Of a stretch of 5,202 nucleotides of DNA, positions 1 to 5,202 are shown piece after piece. Location: the NCBI GenBank assembly GCA_009778865.1, contig WRFJ01000074.1, forward strand, positions 1-5,202, given 5' to 3'. The notes under the pieces are model-generated. The model did no database searches. It worked only from the letters and a program-made list of their open reading frames with translations, and was not told where the DNA came from. A program made the translations under genes and the position numbers. The DNA is from Chloroflexota bacterium (GTDB lineage: Bacteria; Chloroflexota; Dehalococcoidia; Dehalococcoidales; WRFJ01). Numbering within the stretch: position 1 is the first letter of the stretch; each line of letters begins with the position of its first letter.

Positions 1-81
1 ACGATTTAATATCTTAAAACTTATATCTTCGTTGGTTAAAGTACCGTCAAAATCGCACTGTATAGTAATTTTATGGCTCAT
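1..81 (-). CDS. HAD-family phosphatase, MtnX-like (N-terminal fragment)
   Basis: Only the first 27 codons are inside the window; the gene runs leftward off base 1. The visible N-terminus begins MSHKITIQCDFDGTLTNED. DFDGT at residues 10-14 is HAD motif I: the first Asp is the nucleophile that forms the phospho-aspartyl intermediate and the second is the acid/base. The short beta strand before it and the T-N-E-D that follows resemble HAD-IB phosphatases of the MtnX/SerB type; that subfamily call is from memory of the family and tentative. The ATG is preceded by AAGGA with a 5-base spacer, and the start lies inside the end of def with an 11-base overlap, so translational coupling is likely. The substrate cannot be told from this fragment. 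A phosphoserine phosphatase-like enzyme is the main alternative. Confidence 0.7.
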   Translation of the reverse strand, partial: MSHKITIQCDFDGTLTNEDISFKILNR

Positions 82-637
82 ATGATTCCTTAAGAACGGT
101 CGGTTTGGTCTGTCTTAACGGTTTGTTTTCTATGCTGGTAGCTTCTTTGTCATCAGCACGACGAGCCGGTTTTAGGTGTTCTCCTTCAATCAGACGATCA
201 TAATATAGGATGCCATCCAAATGATCTAATTCATGCTGTAAGGCCTTGGCAAAAAGAGGATCGATGGCTTTATGGCGCACTTCCTGGCCGTTTATATTCA
301 AAGCTTTAACCGTAATATTAGCGTAACGCTCAATTTGCCCTACATAACCGGGAACAGACAAACAACCTTCGTCTTCATACATCTGTCCGCCAGTTTTAAC
401 AATTTGTGGATTTATCATGATACGAGGCTCTTCTTCATCAGGCAAATGAATAATCACTAAACGCAGGGTAACACCTATTTGAGGGGCGGCCAGTCCTATG
501 CCGTCATATTCATAAAGAGTATCCAGCATGTCTTCTACCAAAGCCGCTACACTGCGGTCTATTGAAGGTACTTTGTTGCTCTTTATCCTCAATTTAGTTT
601 CATCGCCGGGAACAGTCAAAACACGTCTGACAGCCAA
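71..637 (-). CDS. def: Peptide deformylase
   Basis: Removes the N-formyl group from the initiator methionine of nascent proteins; a cytosolic metalloenzyme acting at the ribosome. All three family motifs are present: GIGLAAPQ (residues 46-53), EGCLS (90-94) and HELDH (135-139). The metal ligands are Cys92, His135 and His139, and Glu136 is the catalytic base. At 188 aa it is longer than the usual 150-170 aa: after about residue 150 there is a polar, charged tail of nearly 40 residues with no motif I recognise. The start is TTG at 637, supported by AGAGGTG four bases upstream and by the expected N-terminus (VRRVLTVPGDETKLR, close to the usual I-x-x-x-P-D-P-x-L-R); no ATG fits as well. The last 11 bases overlap the downstream HAD gene. 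Identity is secure; only the exact start is slightly open. Confidence 0.96.
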   Translation of the reverse strand: MAVRRVLTVPGDETKLRIKSNKVPSIDRSVAALVEDMLDTLYEYDGIGLAAPQIGVTLRLVIIHLPDEEEPRIMINPQIVKTGGQMYEDEGCLSVPGYVGQIERYANITVKALNINGQEVRHKAIDPLFAKALQHELDHLDGILYYDRLIEGEHLKPARRADDKEATSIENKPLRQTKPTVLKESYEP

Positions 638-641
638 TAGA

Positions 642-648
642 CACCTCT
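642..648 (-). promoter_or_regulatory. Ribosome binding site of def
   Basis: Read on the minus strand this is AGAGGTG, four bases before a TTG codon. It decides the non-ATG start of def, since no other initiation codon in frame sits at a workable distance. Confidence 0.65.
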
Positions 649-682
649 TTTGTATACCTTAAGAACATTGCTTTTGAATTCT

Positions 683-711
683 ATCATTAATAAAGCAAAG
701 CTGTCTAACAA
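683..711 (-). promoter_or_regulatory. Candidate promoter of def-HAD operon
   Basis: On the minus strand, TTGTTA (711-706) is followed after 17 bases by AATGAT (688-683). Each hexamer matches the sigma-70 type consensus at four of six positions. It would give a leader of roughly 40 bases containing the AGAGGTG site. The match is only moderate. The -35 box lies four bases from the -35 box of the divergent tRNA promoter. Confidence 0.35.
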
Positions 712-715
712 TTAT

Positions 716-744
716 TTGTGTGCTTAAACGCTTTGTGGTATATT
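716..744 (+). promoter_or_regulatory. Promoter of tRNA-Pro
   Basis: TTGTGT (716-721), a 17-base spacer, then TATATT (739-744) preceded by TGG (736-738), an extended -10 TGn motif. Transcription would start near 751, a few bases before the mature 5' end at 758, as expected for a short-leader tRNA transcript. Confidence 0.6.
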
Positions 745-757
745 AATAAAGTTTTTA

Positions 758-834
758 CGGGGTGTAGCGCAGCCCGGTAGCGCACCTGAATGGGGTTCAG
801 GTGGCCGACGGTTCGAATCCGTCCACCCCGACCA
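758..834 (+). tRNA. tRNA-Pro, anticodon GGG
   Basis: A 77-base cloverleaf. The acceptor stem CGGGGTG (758-764) pairs with CACCCCG (824-830). The D arm has GCGC/GCGC. The anticodon stem CCTGA (785-789) pairs with TCAGG (797-801) around a 7-base loop ATGGGGT, with T33, anticodon GGG at 792-794 and G37. A 5-base variable loop follows. The T stem GACGG/CCGTC encloses TTCGAAT, and A plus an encoded CCA end at 834. C1-G72 is the identity pair typical of bacterial proline tRNA. The GGG anticodon reads CCC and CCU codons. It stands alone, with its own promoter and terminator. Confidence 0.97.
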
Positions 835-844
835 TGTAAATACT

Positions 845-877
845 AAGCTCACGACTTTTATCGTGAGCTTGATTTTT
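845..877 (+). terminator. Rho-independent terminator of tRNA-Pro
   Basis: AAGCTCACGA (845-854) pairs perfectly over 10 bp with TCGTGAGCTT (861-870) around a 6-base loop, then GA and TTTTT (873-877). It sits 10 bases after the tRNA CCA. It also lies downstream of the XRE gene on the minus strand, but the T run in that direction is poor (AGTATTT), so it is at best a weak stop for that gene. Confidence 0.88.
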
Positions 878-918
878 ATTCAGTAAACACACCAGCATAC
901 AGCCGTTTCTTATACCTA

Positions 919-1797
919 TTACATAGCCATCCGGTCAATAAGCAATTCAGCGTTCAGGCCAGCCAATTCTATACGATTTTCGGCATCGGCGTCAGCATGA
1001 TACTGAGACGCTTGGCCTTCTACAGCAAAACGGATCTGATTGGTCTTGCCTTTAATTTTGGTATAATATTTGGCACCGGATGGTATATGCAACACCGACG
1101 TAGCATTAATCTGATTAATCTCTATAGCAGAGGGTAATTTATCAGTATGAATATCCATATCAACATTGCAATTCAAAGCCACTATACTCTTTACCTCTTC
1201 TAAAAACACTTTCCGTACTTTTCCGTCTAATTCCAATGGAAACGATATTCTGCTAATTCTGAGAATATCAGCAATAACCGAAAGTTCAACATTATCAGAA
1301 TATTTGGCCGGTAAAGATATGTAGATAGACAGTGCTTCTTTGCCTTCAGCCTCACTGTTTTTCCCTATCCGCCGGATATCAACATCTAAACGGTTACGAT
1401 GTTCGTCAATTTTTACTTTATAGTCTTGCGGCAGCGTTTGTAATACATTGGATGCAAGACGTACTCGCAATTTTTCATCGTTTGCAGTAGTAATATAAAC
1501 TTCCAATGCGCCGGGGGCGTGAATGTCAAAATGGCTTGGACAGCTTATATCGTATTCTGTTATGCTCTCATAAGTATAATCAACTACTGTACGAATAAGT
1601 TTTTCTTCTGATAATAAATCGTCTAGTGATATAGAAAACAACGCTGAAATAGCCAGCAGGTTTTCAATATCCGGCAGTCCGCCATCTGTTTCCCATTTAG
1701 TTATGGCCTGACGGGACACGTTGATTTTTTCGGCAAGCTGTTCCTGTGAAAACTTAGATTGTTTACGTAAAATTCTGAGTTTTTCGTTAAAGTTCAT
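919..1797 (-). CDS. XRE-family transcriptional regulator with DUF4097-like C-terminal domain
   Basis: A 292-aa DNA-binding regulator. Residues 5-62 form a Cro/CI-type HTH_3 domain; the helix-turn-helix is SQEQLAEKINVSRQAITKWE (17-36), with the classic K-W-E and L-P-x-I-E-N-L features after it. The remaining 230 residues hold no enzyme motif. They are rich in alternating polar/hydrophobic beta-strand patterns (for example residues 150-280) and resemble the DUF4097 beta-solenoid region found fused to HTH domains in Clostridia; that assignment is by pattern and uncertain. There is no signal peptide or transmembrane segment, so it should be cytosolic. The ATG at 1797 has AAGGAG 11 bases upstream, a slightly long spacing. 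It is divergent from an aldo/keto reductase and may regulate that gene, itself, or both. No strong terminator of its own is visible before the tRNA hairpin. Confidence 0.85.
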   Translation of the reverse strand: MNFNEKLRILRKQSKFSQEQLAEKINVSRQAITKWETDGGLPDIENLLAISALFSISLDDLLSEEKLIRTVVDYTYESITEYDISCPSHFDIHAPGALEVYITTANDEKLRVRLASNVLQTLPQDYKVKIDEHRNRLDVDIRRIGKNSEAEGKEALSIYISLPAKYSDNVELSVIADILRISRISFPLELDGKVRKVFLEEVKSIVALNCNVDMDIHTDKLPSAIEINQINATSVLHIPSGAKYYTKIKGKTNQIRFAVEGQASQYHADADAENRIELAGLNAELLIDRMAM

Positions 1798-1822
1798 ATT
1801 ATTATAATCTCCTTGACCTGTT

Positions 1823-1836
1823 TACTGCCATCAGTA
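1823..1836. promoter_or_regulatory. Candidate operator (inverted repeat) at XRE promoter
   Basis: TACTG and CAGTA form a perfect 5-bp inverted repeat with a 4-base centre. It overlaps the -10 box of the proposed XRE promoter and covers the expected start point. Many XRE regulators bind short palindromes at their own promoters, so autoregulation is a reasonable inference. Arms this short can occur by chance. Confidence 0.35.
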
Positions 1837-1861
1837 TATGCCATTCTTATATTACAAACAA
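1833..1861 (-). promoter_or_regulatory. Candidate promoter of XRE regulator gene
   Basis: On the minus strand, TTGTTT (1861-1856), a 17-base spacer and TATACT (1838-1833; five of six to consensus). Start near 1826 gives a leader of about 30 bases that includes AAGGAG at 1814-1809. Confidence 0.5.
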
Positions 1862-1892
1862 GCAATTTTATTTGCCAATTATATTTTATTAC

Positions 1893-1907
1893 GCTACTTA
1901 TCGTAGC
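1893..1907. repeat. Inverted repeat in the XRE/AKR divergent region
   Basis: GCTAC and GTAGC are perfect 5-bp arms around TTATC. It lies between the two divergent genes, about 30 bases upstream of the proposed XRE -35 box. It could be a regulator site. It is not followed by a T run, so it is not a terminator. Function unproven. Confidence 0.3.
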
Positions 1908-2030
1908 ATTTCTGACTTCCCCTGCTTTACATGATATTGCTGGTGGCTTTTATTGCAAAACAATTACCCTCTTGCATACACAGCGTTTTCGTGGAAAAAT
2001 ATATAACATACTATAAACAACGCCTTATGA

Positions 2031-2037
2031 GAGGTGA
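2031..2037 (+). promoter_or_regulatory. Ribosome binding site of the aldo/keto reductase
   Basis: GAGGTGA ends 10 bases before the ATG at 2048. It lies downstream of the alternative in-frame ATGs at 1931 and 2027, neither of which has a comparable site, so it sets the start at 2048. Confidence 0.7.
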
Positions 2038-2047
2038 TTCAATTATT

Positions 2048-2896
2048 ATGGATGTTGACAGTACTTATACGTTAAGCAACGGCGTAAAAATACCCTGCAT
2101 AGGTTTCGGCACTTGGCAGATTGCTTCCGGACAGGCAACCGTTGATGCTGTTAAAGAAGCCTTGCGGGCGGGATACCGCCATATAGATACCGCATCTATC
2201 TACGGCAATGAAGAAAGTGTGGGCCGAGCCATACGCCAAAGTTGTATCAACCCCCAAGAAATATTTGTCACTACCAAATTATGGAATAGTGACCACGGAT
2301 ACGAAGAGACCTTAAAAGCTTTTGAACTTTCGCGCCGTAAACTGGGTCTGGATATCATAGATTTATATCTGATACATTGGCCCAATCCCAAAGCTTTGCG
2401 ACCCGACTATGCCAAGCATAATGCCCAGTCTTGGCGAGCCATGGAAGAGCTTTATGAGAGCGGGCAGGTGCGTGCTATCGGTGTTTCTAACTTTTTATCA
2501 CACCATCTAGATGCTTTATGTAAAACAGCTCGCATAGAACCGATGGTTAATCAAATTCCTATTCATCCAGGCTGTGCCCAGGAAACTCTAGTGACACACT
2601 GCCAAAAAAGAGATATCTTGGCAGAAGCTTACAGCCCTCTAGGTACCGGTAAGCTTATAACCAACAACAAAATACAAGCAATAGCTCAAAAATATCATAA
2701 GGGCAGCGCACAAATATGTCTGCGCTGGAGTTTGCAGATGGGCTTTTTGCCGCTTCCTAAATCAATTACTCCCAAGTATATACAGGAAAACGTTAATATA
2801 TTTGATTTTGAACTAGATACTGATGATATTGATGCTTTAAGTGCCTTAAAAGAAGATGTTCCTGCCGTTATGGACCCTGACCGCGTACCTTTTTAA
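2048..2896 (+). CDS. NADPH-dependent aldo/keto reductase
   Basis: A 282-aa cytosolic (alpha/beta)8-barrel oxidoreductase that reduces aldehydes or ketones, or diketo sugars, with NAD(P)H. The full AKR catalytic tetrad is visible: Asp47 and Tyr52 in GYRHIDTASIYGNE, Lys77 in VTTKLW and His110 in LIHWP. Cofactor-side elements follow: GVSNF (145-149), Gln169 in VNQIPIHP, AYSPLGTG (194-201) and LPKSI (236-240), where Lys238-Ser239 is the usual NADP 2'-phosphate site. The C-terminus DPDRVPF is typical of the 2,5-diketogluconate/glyoxal reductase-like AKR5 group, whose members are about 275-285 aa. An upstream in-frame ATG at 1931 would add 39 residues unlike any AKR N-terminus, so 2048 is preferred for its GAGGTGA site. 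It is divergent from the XRE gene. No clear promoter or terminator is seen. The physiological substrate cannot be read from sequence. Confidence 0.93.
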   Translation: MDVDSTYTLSNGVKIPCIGFGTWQIASGQATVDAVKEALRAGYRHIDTASIYGNEESVGRAIRQSCINPQEIFVTTKLWNSDHGYEETLKAFELSRRKLGLDIIDLYLIHWPNPKALRPDYAKHNAQSWRAMEELYESGQVRAIGVSNFLSHHLDALCKTARIEPMVNQIPIHPGCAQETLVTHCQKRDILAEAYSPLGTGKLITNNKIQAIAQKYHKGSAQICLRWSLQMGFLPLPKSITPKYIQENVNIFDFELDTDDIDALSALKEDVPAVMDPDRVPF

Positions 2897-2956
2897 AATG
2901 TACATGGCCGTATATCAAAAAAAAGTTTAATTCAGACCGGTTGCTCCCCGCTGAAG

Positions 2957-2970
2957 AGTTTTATAAAACT
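2957..2970. repeat. 14-bp perfect palindrome upstream of marR
   Basis: AGTTTTATAAAACT is identical to its reverse complement. It lies between the reductase and marR, about 34 bases upstream of the proposed marR -35 box. No T run follows, so it is not an intrinsic terminator. A dimeric regulator site is possible, but its AT-rich makeup raises the chance of coincidence. Confidence 0.4.
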
Positions 2971-2990
2971 GTCATTTCGGTAGAAACAAA

Positions 2991-3032
2991 GCTAAAATAA
3001 CATTTGCTTTTTTTATAGTGCTGAAATAACAT
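2991..3032 (+). repeat. Direct repeat pair in the marR promoter
   Basis: GCTAAAATAACAT (2991-3003) and GCTGAAATAACAT (3020-3032) match at 12 of 13 positions, with starts 29 bases apart. The first copy ends at the -35 box and the second overlaps the -10 box. This placement suits a repressor or activator site controlling marR and the exporter gene. Confidence 0.5.
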
Positions 3033-3046
3033 AGTACTAAAGCAAA
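3003..3046. repeat. 8-bp inverted repeat flanking the marR core promoter
   Basis: TTTGCTTT (3003-3010) and AAAGCAAA (3039-3046) are exact reverse complements, 36 bases apart start to start. The left arm covers the -35 box and the right arm covers the expected transcription start. Candidate half-sites for two bound dimers or a looped complex. There is no T run after the right arm, so it is not a terminator. Confidence 0.4.
3004..3032 (+). promoter_or_regulatory. Candidate promoter of marR-MFS operon
   Basis: TTGCTT (3004-3009), a 17-base spacer and TAACAT (3027-3032; four of six). Start near 3039 gives a leader of about 30 bases with GAAAGG before the ATG at 3070. The modest consensus match fits a regulated promoter. 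Confidence 0.45.
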
Positions 3047-3053
3047 ACCATTT

Positions 3054-3059
3054 GAAAGG
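3054..3059 (+). promoter_or_regulatory. Ribosome binding site of marR
   Basis: GAAAGG ends 10 bases before ATG at 3070. It overlaps the alternative in-frame TTG codon at 3052, which argues against that TTG as the start. Confidence 0.6.
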
Positions 3060-3069
3060 CAATGGTGTA

Positions 3070-3528
3070 ATGGACAGAAATAAAATCATTGAAGAGATAT
3101 CTTCGGAATTTTCCTACTTTATGCCAATATGGCGTAAGTATATAACTAAAGATTATATTATTCCGGACTTAGCCGATAAAGGCATAAGCATGCAGCATAT
3201 ATATGTGTTGATAGAACTTAATCATCAAGGCCCTCTGCCTATTTCGCATGCCGGAACTTTTTTCTATATCTCCAAATCGGATATGACACGCATTGCCGAT
3301 AGGCTTCAGGAGTTGGGTTTTATAGAACGCATACCTTCCACCGAAGACCGGCGTATTATTAATATAACTCTTACCAACAAAGGCCTTGACTTTATAGCCC
3401 GCGTCGGTCGCAATAAACTGGAAAAATTTAAGCAGGTTTTAAAGGAATGCGATGAGATTGAACTTATAGCTTTAAGAAATCTATTTAAAAGATTTATAGA
3501 TAAAGAAAACAGCCGCATAAAACTTTGA
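3070..3528 (+). CDS. MarR-family transcriptional regulator
   Basis: A 152-aa cytosolic winged-helix regulator that should bind DNA as a dimer. Residues 8-50 are the N-terminal dimerisation helices. Residues 54-105 form the winged helix, with the recognition helix around ISKSDMTRIADRLQELGFIER (67-87) and the wing STEDRRIINITLT (90-102); the D-R-R is the MarR family signature. A C-terminal helix (about 113-145) completes the dimer interface. A single cysteine, Cys127, lies in that helix and outside the place used by OhrR-type redox sensors, so small-molecule sensing is more likely than peroxide sensing. The start at 3070 is chosen for GAAAGG upstream; the TTG at 3052 would only add six residues. 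The exporter gene begins 44 bases after the stop, so the pair is probably an operon in which this protein represses the pump until a toxic ligand appears. Confidence 0.92.
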   Translation: MDRNKIIEEISSEFSYFMPIWRKYITKDYIIPDLADKGISMQHIYVLIELNHQGPLPISHAGTFFYISKSDMTRIADRLQELGFIERIPSTEDRRIINITLTNKGLDFIARVGRNKLEKFKQVLKECDEIELIALRNLFKRFIDKENSRIKL

Positions 3529-3572
3529 TATTCTTCTGCATTTTTTAAAAAAACTACCAAGGATTATTGGTT

Positions 3573-5202
3573 ATGACTGCCCCTTCTACGCCCGCATATG
3601 CTAATTTGAGCCGAAAACAAATCGTCATCAGTGTAATTGTCATCATGAGCACTATGCTAATGTCTTCTATGGAGCAAACTATAGTAGGCACGGCCATGCC
3701 GCGCATTATTGCTGATTTGGGCGGTTTTGAACATTATACCTGGGTTGTTACCGCATATCTTATTGCTTCTACTATAGCCATGATAACAGCCGGACGTCTT
3801 TCAGACCTATACGGACGCAAACCGTTTTTAGTAGGCGGCACTGTTATTTTTATAATAGGCTCATTTATATGTGGTGCTGCCGGCAGTATGGGTTCGCTTA
3901 TTTTGGCTAGAGCCGTACAAGGTTTGGGCGGCGGTACTTTGATGGGCTTGGCCTTTACCACTGTGGCCGATCTTTTTCCGCCGGCTAAACGTGGCCGCGT
4001 GATGGGTATTATGTCGGCGGCTTTTGGTATCTCGGCTATTTTAGGGCCCACTCTGGGCGGCATAATCACCGATAATTTTGACTGGTCTTGGGTTTTCTAC
4101 TTCAACGTACCCATCGGCTTGGCGGTTTTAGCTTTAATGGTCTTTGGTTTTCCCGGTCTTAAGCCGTTAAATAAAACCGTTTCCAAGCCTGATTATATAG
4201 GTATTATTTTACTGGCGTCTTTTATATCCTGTTTTGTTTTAGGTCTTACTTATGGCGGTTCGCAATACCCTTGGAACTCATGGCAGGTAATAGGCCTATT
4301 TACCGGCGCTGCTGTATTTTTAGGTTTGTTTATCCGGATACAGATACGCATTAAAAATCCCACCTTTTATTTACCCATATTCAAAAGCCGCGCTTTTACA
4401 CCGGCAGCTATAGTGACCTTTATCGTAGGCATCGGCATGTTTATAAGCATCACTTTTATACCGCTGTATTTCCAGGGCGTATTGGGTTCCAGCGCTACTA
4501 CCAGCGGCAACTTTTTAACTCCCATGATGCTCTCTAATGTTATTGCTTCGGCTACTTTGGGCATGCTTTTGAGCAAAATGCCGCTTTTCCGTAATTTCGG
4601 TGTAGGCGGCGTTTTTATTTTTATGATAGGCCTGTTCCTACTTTCCACTGTTTCACCGCATACTTCTAGTCTTTTAGCTGTTTTATACATTATTATTGCC
4701 GGTATAGGTCTAGGCATGACTATGCCGACTTTCTCCATGGTAATGCAAAATTCAGCTCCCCCAGGTATGGTAGGCATGGCTACGTCCAGTAACGGTTTGA
4801 TGCGTACTTTGGGCGGTTCGGTAGGTCTGGCCTGCGCCGGCTCAGTTTTAGCCACTCAACTAGCACCCAATATTAATAAGTTGGTACCTGATTATATAAC
4901 TCAGGCCTTACCTTCCGGTTTTATAGATAGTATAGCAGCTAATCCGCATGCTCTTTTCAATGCCGAAGCACAACAACAGATATACAACACCTTTGTAATA
5001 TTCGGTGAAAATCAGCAGATTTACTTTGATAATTTTATGAATAGCATCCGTGAAGCTTTGGCTAGTACTATAGACGGTATTTTCTTCATAGCTGCTTGTA
5101 TTTTTATGCTGGGAGTAATTATTGCCATGTTTATGGACGATAAGCCTTTACGTAAACAATTTATAGATTCACAGCAAGCCATTAAGAAACTTAACGTTGC
5201 GT
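3573..5202 (+). CDS. MFS drug exporter, DHA2 (EmrB/QacA) family, 3' end outside window
   Basis: An inner-membrane proton-driven multidrug efflux pump of the 14-TM DHA2 class. It is open for 543 codons with no stop, so the end lies beyond the window. The start ATG has AAGGA nine bases upstream. Family motifs: the TM1 signature MEQTIVGTAMPRI (33-45), motif A GRLSDLYGRK (74-83), motif B RAVQGLGGG (113-121) and motif C ending GPTLGG (158-163). The C-terminal part has the long polar loop between TM13 and TM14 usual for this family and a last helix (FFIAACIFMLGVIIAMF), so only a short tail is probably missing. TM1 carries Glu34 where most DHA2 pumps have Asp. No HlyD/EmrA-type adaptor gene is present in the window. 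It follows marR closely and is presumably repressed by it. Substrates cannot be inferred. Confidence 0.93.
   Translation, partial: MTAPSTPAYANLSRKQIVISVIVIMSTMLMSSMEQTIVGTAMPRIIADLGGFEHYTWVVTAYLIASTIAMITAGRLSDLYGRKPFLVGGTVIFIIGSFICGAAGSMGSLILARAVQGLGGGTLMGLAFTTVADLFPPAKRGRVMGIMSAAFGISAILGPTLGGIITDNFDWSWVFYFNVPIGLAVLALMVFGFPGLKPLNKTVSKPDYIGIILLASFISCFVLGLTYGGSQYPWNSWQVIGLFTGAAVFLGLFIRIQIRIKNPTFYLPIFKSRAFTPAAIVTFIVGIGMFISITFIPLYFQGVLGSSATTSGNFLTPMMLSNVIASATLGMLLSKMPLFRNFGVGGVFIFMIGLFLLSTVSPHTSSLLAVLYIIIAGIGLGMTMPTFSMVMQNSAPPGMVGMATSSNGLMRTLGGSVGLACAGSVLATQLAPNINKLVPDYITQALPSGFIDSIAANPHALFNAEAQQQIYNTFVIFGENQQIYFDNFMNSIREALASTIDGIFFIAACIFMLGVIIAMFMDDKPLRKQFIDSQQAIKKLNVA

Noticed and set aside
272..460. 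Plus-strand 62-codon open frame
   Set aside because: It is antisense to def, which contains all three deformylase motifs.
758..880. tRNA-Pro 3' end as an integration (att) site for a mobile element
   Set aside because: tRNA genes are common targets, but there is no integrase gene and I see no repeat of the tRNA 3' end elsewhere in the window.
1813..2016. Plus-strand 67-codon hydrophobic open frame in the divergent gap
   Set aside because: There is no ribosome binding site before its ATG, and it overlaps the XRE promoter and ribosome binding site on the other strand. The hydrophobic makeup follows from AT-rich, T-rich sequence.
1931..2047. Longer N-terminus for the aldo/keto reductase (ATG at 1931 or 2027)
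   Set aside because: The extra residues do not look like an AKR N-terminus and lack a ribosome binding site; ATG at 2048 has GAGGTGA and gives the normal family length.
2072..2391. Two overlapping minus-strand open frames
   Set aside because: They are antisense to the reductase across its catalytic residues; no motif or ribosome binding site.
3541..3553. T6A7 run between marR and the exporter as a terminator
   Set aside because: It is A/T only with no GC stem and no loop. The short gap and AAGGA site favour one transcript through both genes.
3306..3560. Minus-strand 84-codon open frame
   Set aside because: It is antisense to marR, which has a full winged-helix signature and its own ribosome binding site.
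3734..4069. Minus-strand 111-codon open frame
   Set aside because: It lies wholly antisense to the MFS gene, whose family motifs are clear; Pro/Lys/Ile-rich translation with no motif is a codon-bias shadow.
4367..4855. Minus-strand 162-codon open frame
   Set aside because: It is also antisense to the MFS gene and lies opposite its membrane helices; low-complexity K/P/I/M-rich product with no recognisable domain.

Overview
The window looks like ordinary chromosomal DNA from a low-GC, AT-rich Gram-positive-lineage bacterium. Bacillota of the Clostridia/Negativicutes type is my best guess. It rests on AGGAGG-like ribosome binding sites, heavy use of ATA (Ile) and TTA (Leu) codons, a CCA-encoding tRNA-Pro, an XRE regulator with a DUF4097-like tail, and a MarR-EmrB/QacA gene pair. 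I cannot name a genus from the sequence.

Left part, minus strand: peptide deformylase (def, TTG start) runs leftward and overlaps by 11 bases the start of a HAD-family phosphatase that leaves the window at base 1. The two are very probably co-transcribed. Back to back with them is a single tRNA-Pro(GGG) on the plus strand, with a good extended -10 promoter and a strong 10-bp hairpin terminator.

Middle part: an XRE-type regulator (minus strand) and an NADPH-dependent aldo/keto reductase (plus strand) are transcribed divergently from a 250-bp gap. The gap holds a plausible regulator promoter with a small inverted repeat over its -10 element.

Right part, plus strand: a MarR-family regulator is followed after 44 bases by a 14-TM-type MFS drug exporter (DHA2, EmrB/QacA-like) that runs off the right edge with no stop codon. 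This is the usual layout of a MarR repressor controlling an efflux pump. The 173-bp region in front of marR carries a 13-base direct repeat, an 8-base inverted repeat flanking the core promoter, and a 14-bp perfect palindrome, all candidate operator elements.

I see no mobile element, CRISPR array, phage gene or clearly new system. The most interesting content is the regulatory architecture upstream of marR and of the XRE gene. Every protein belongs to a recognisable family.
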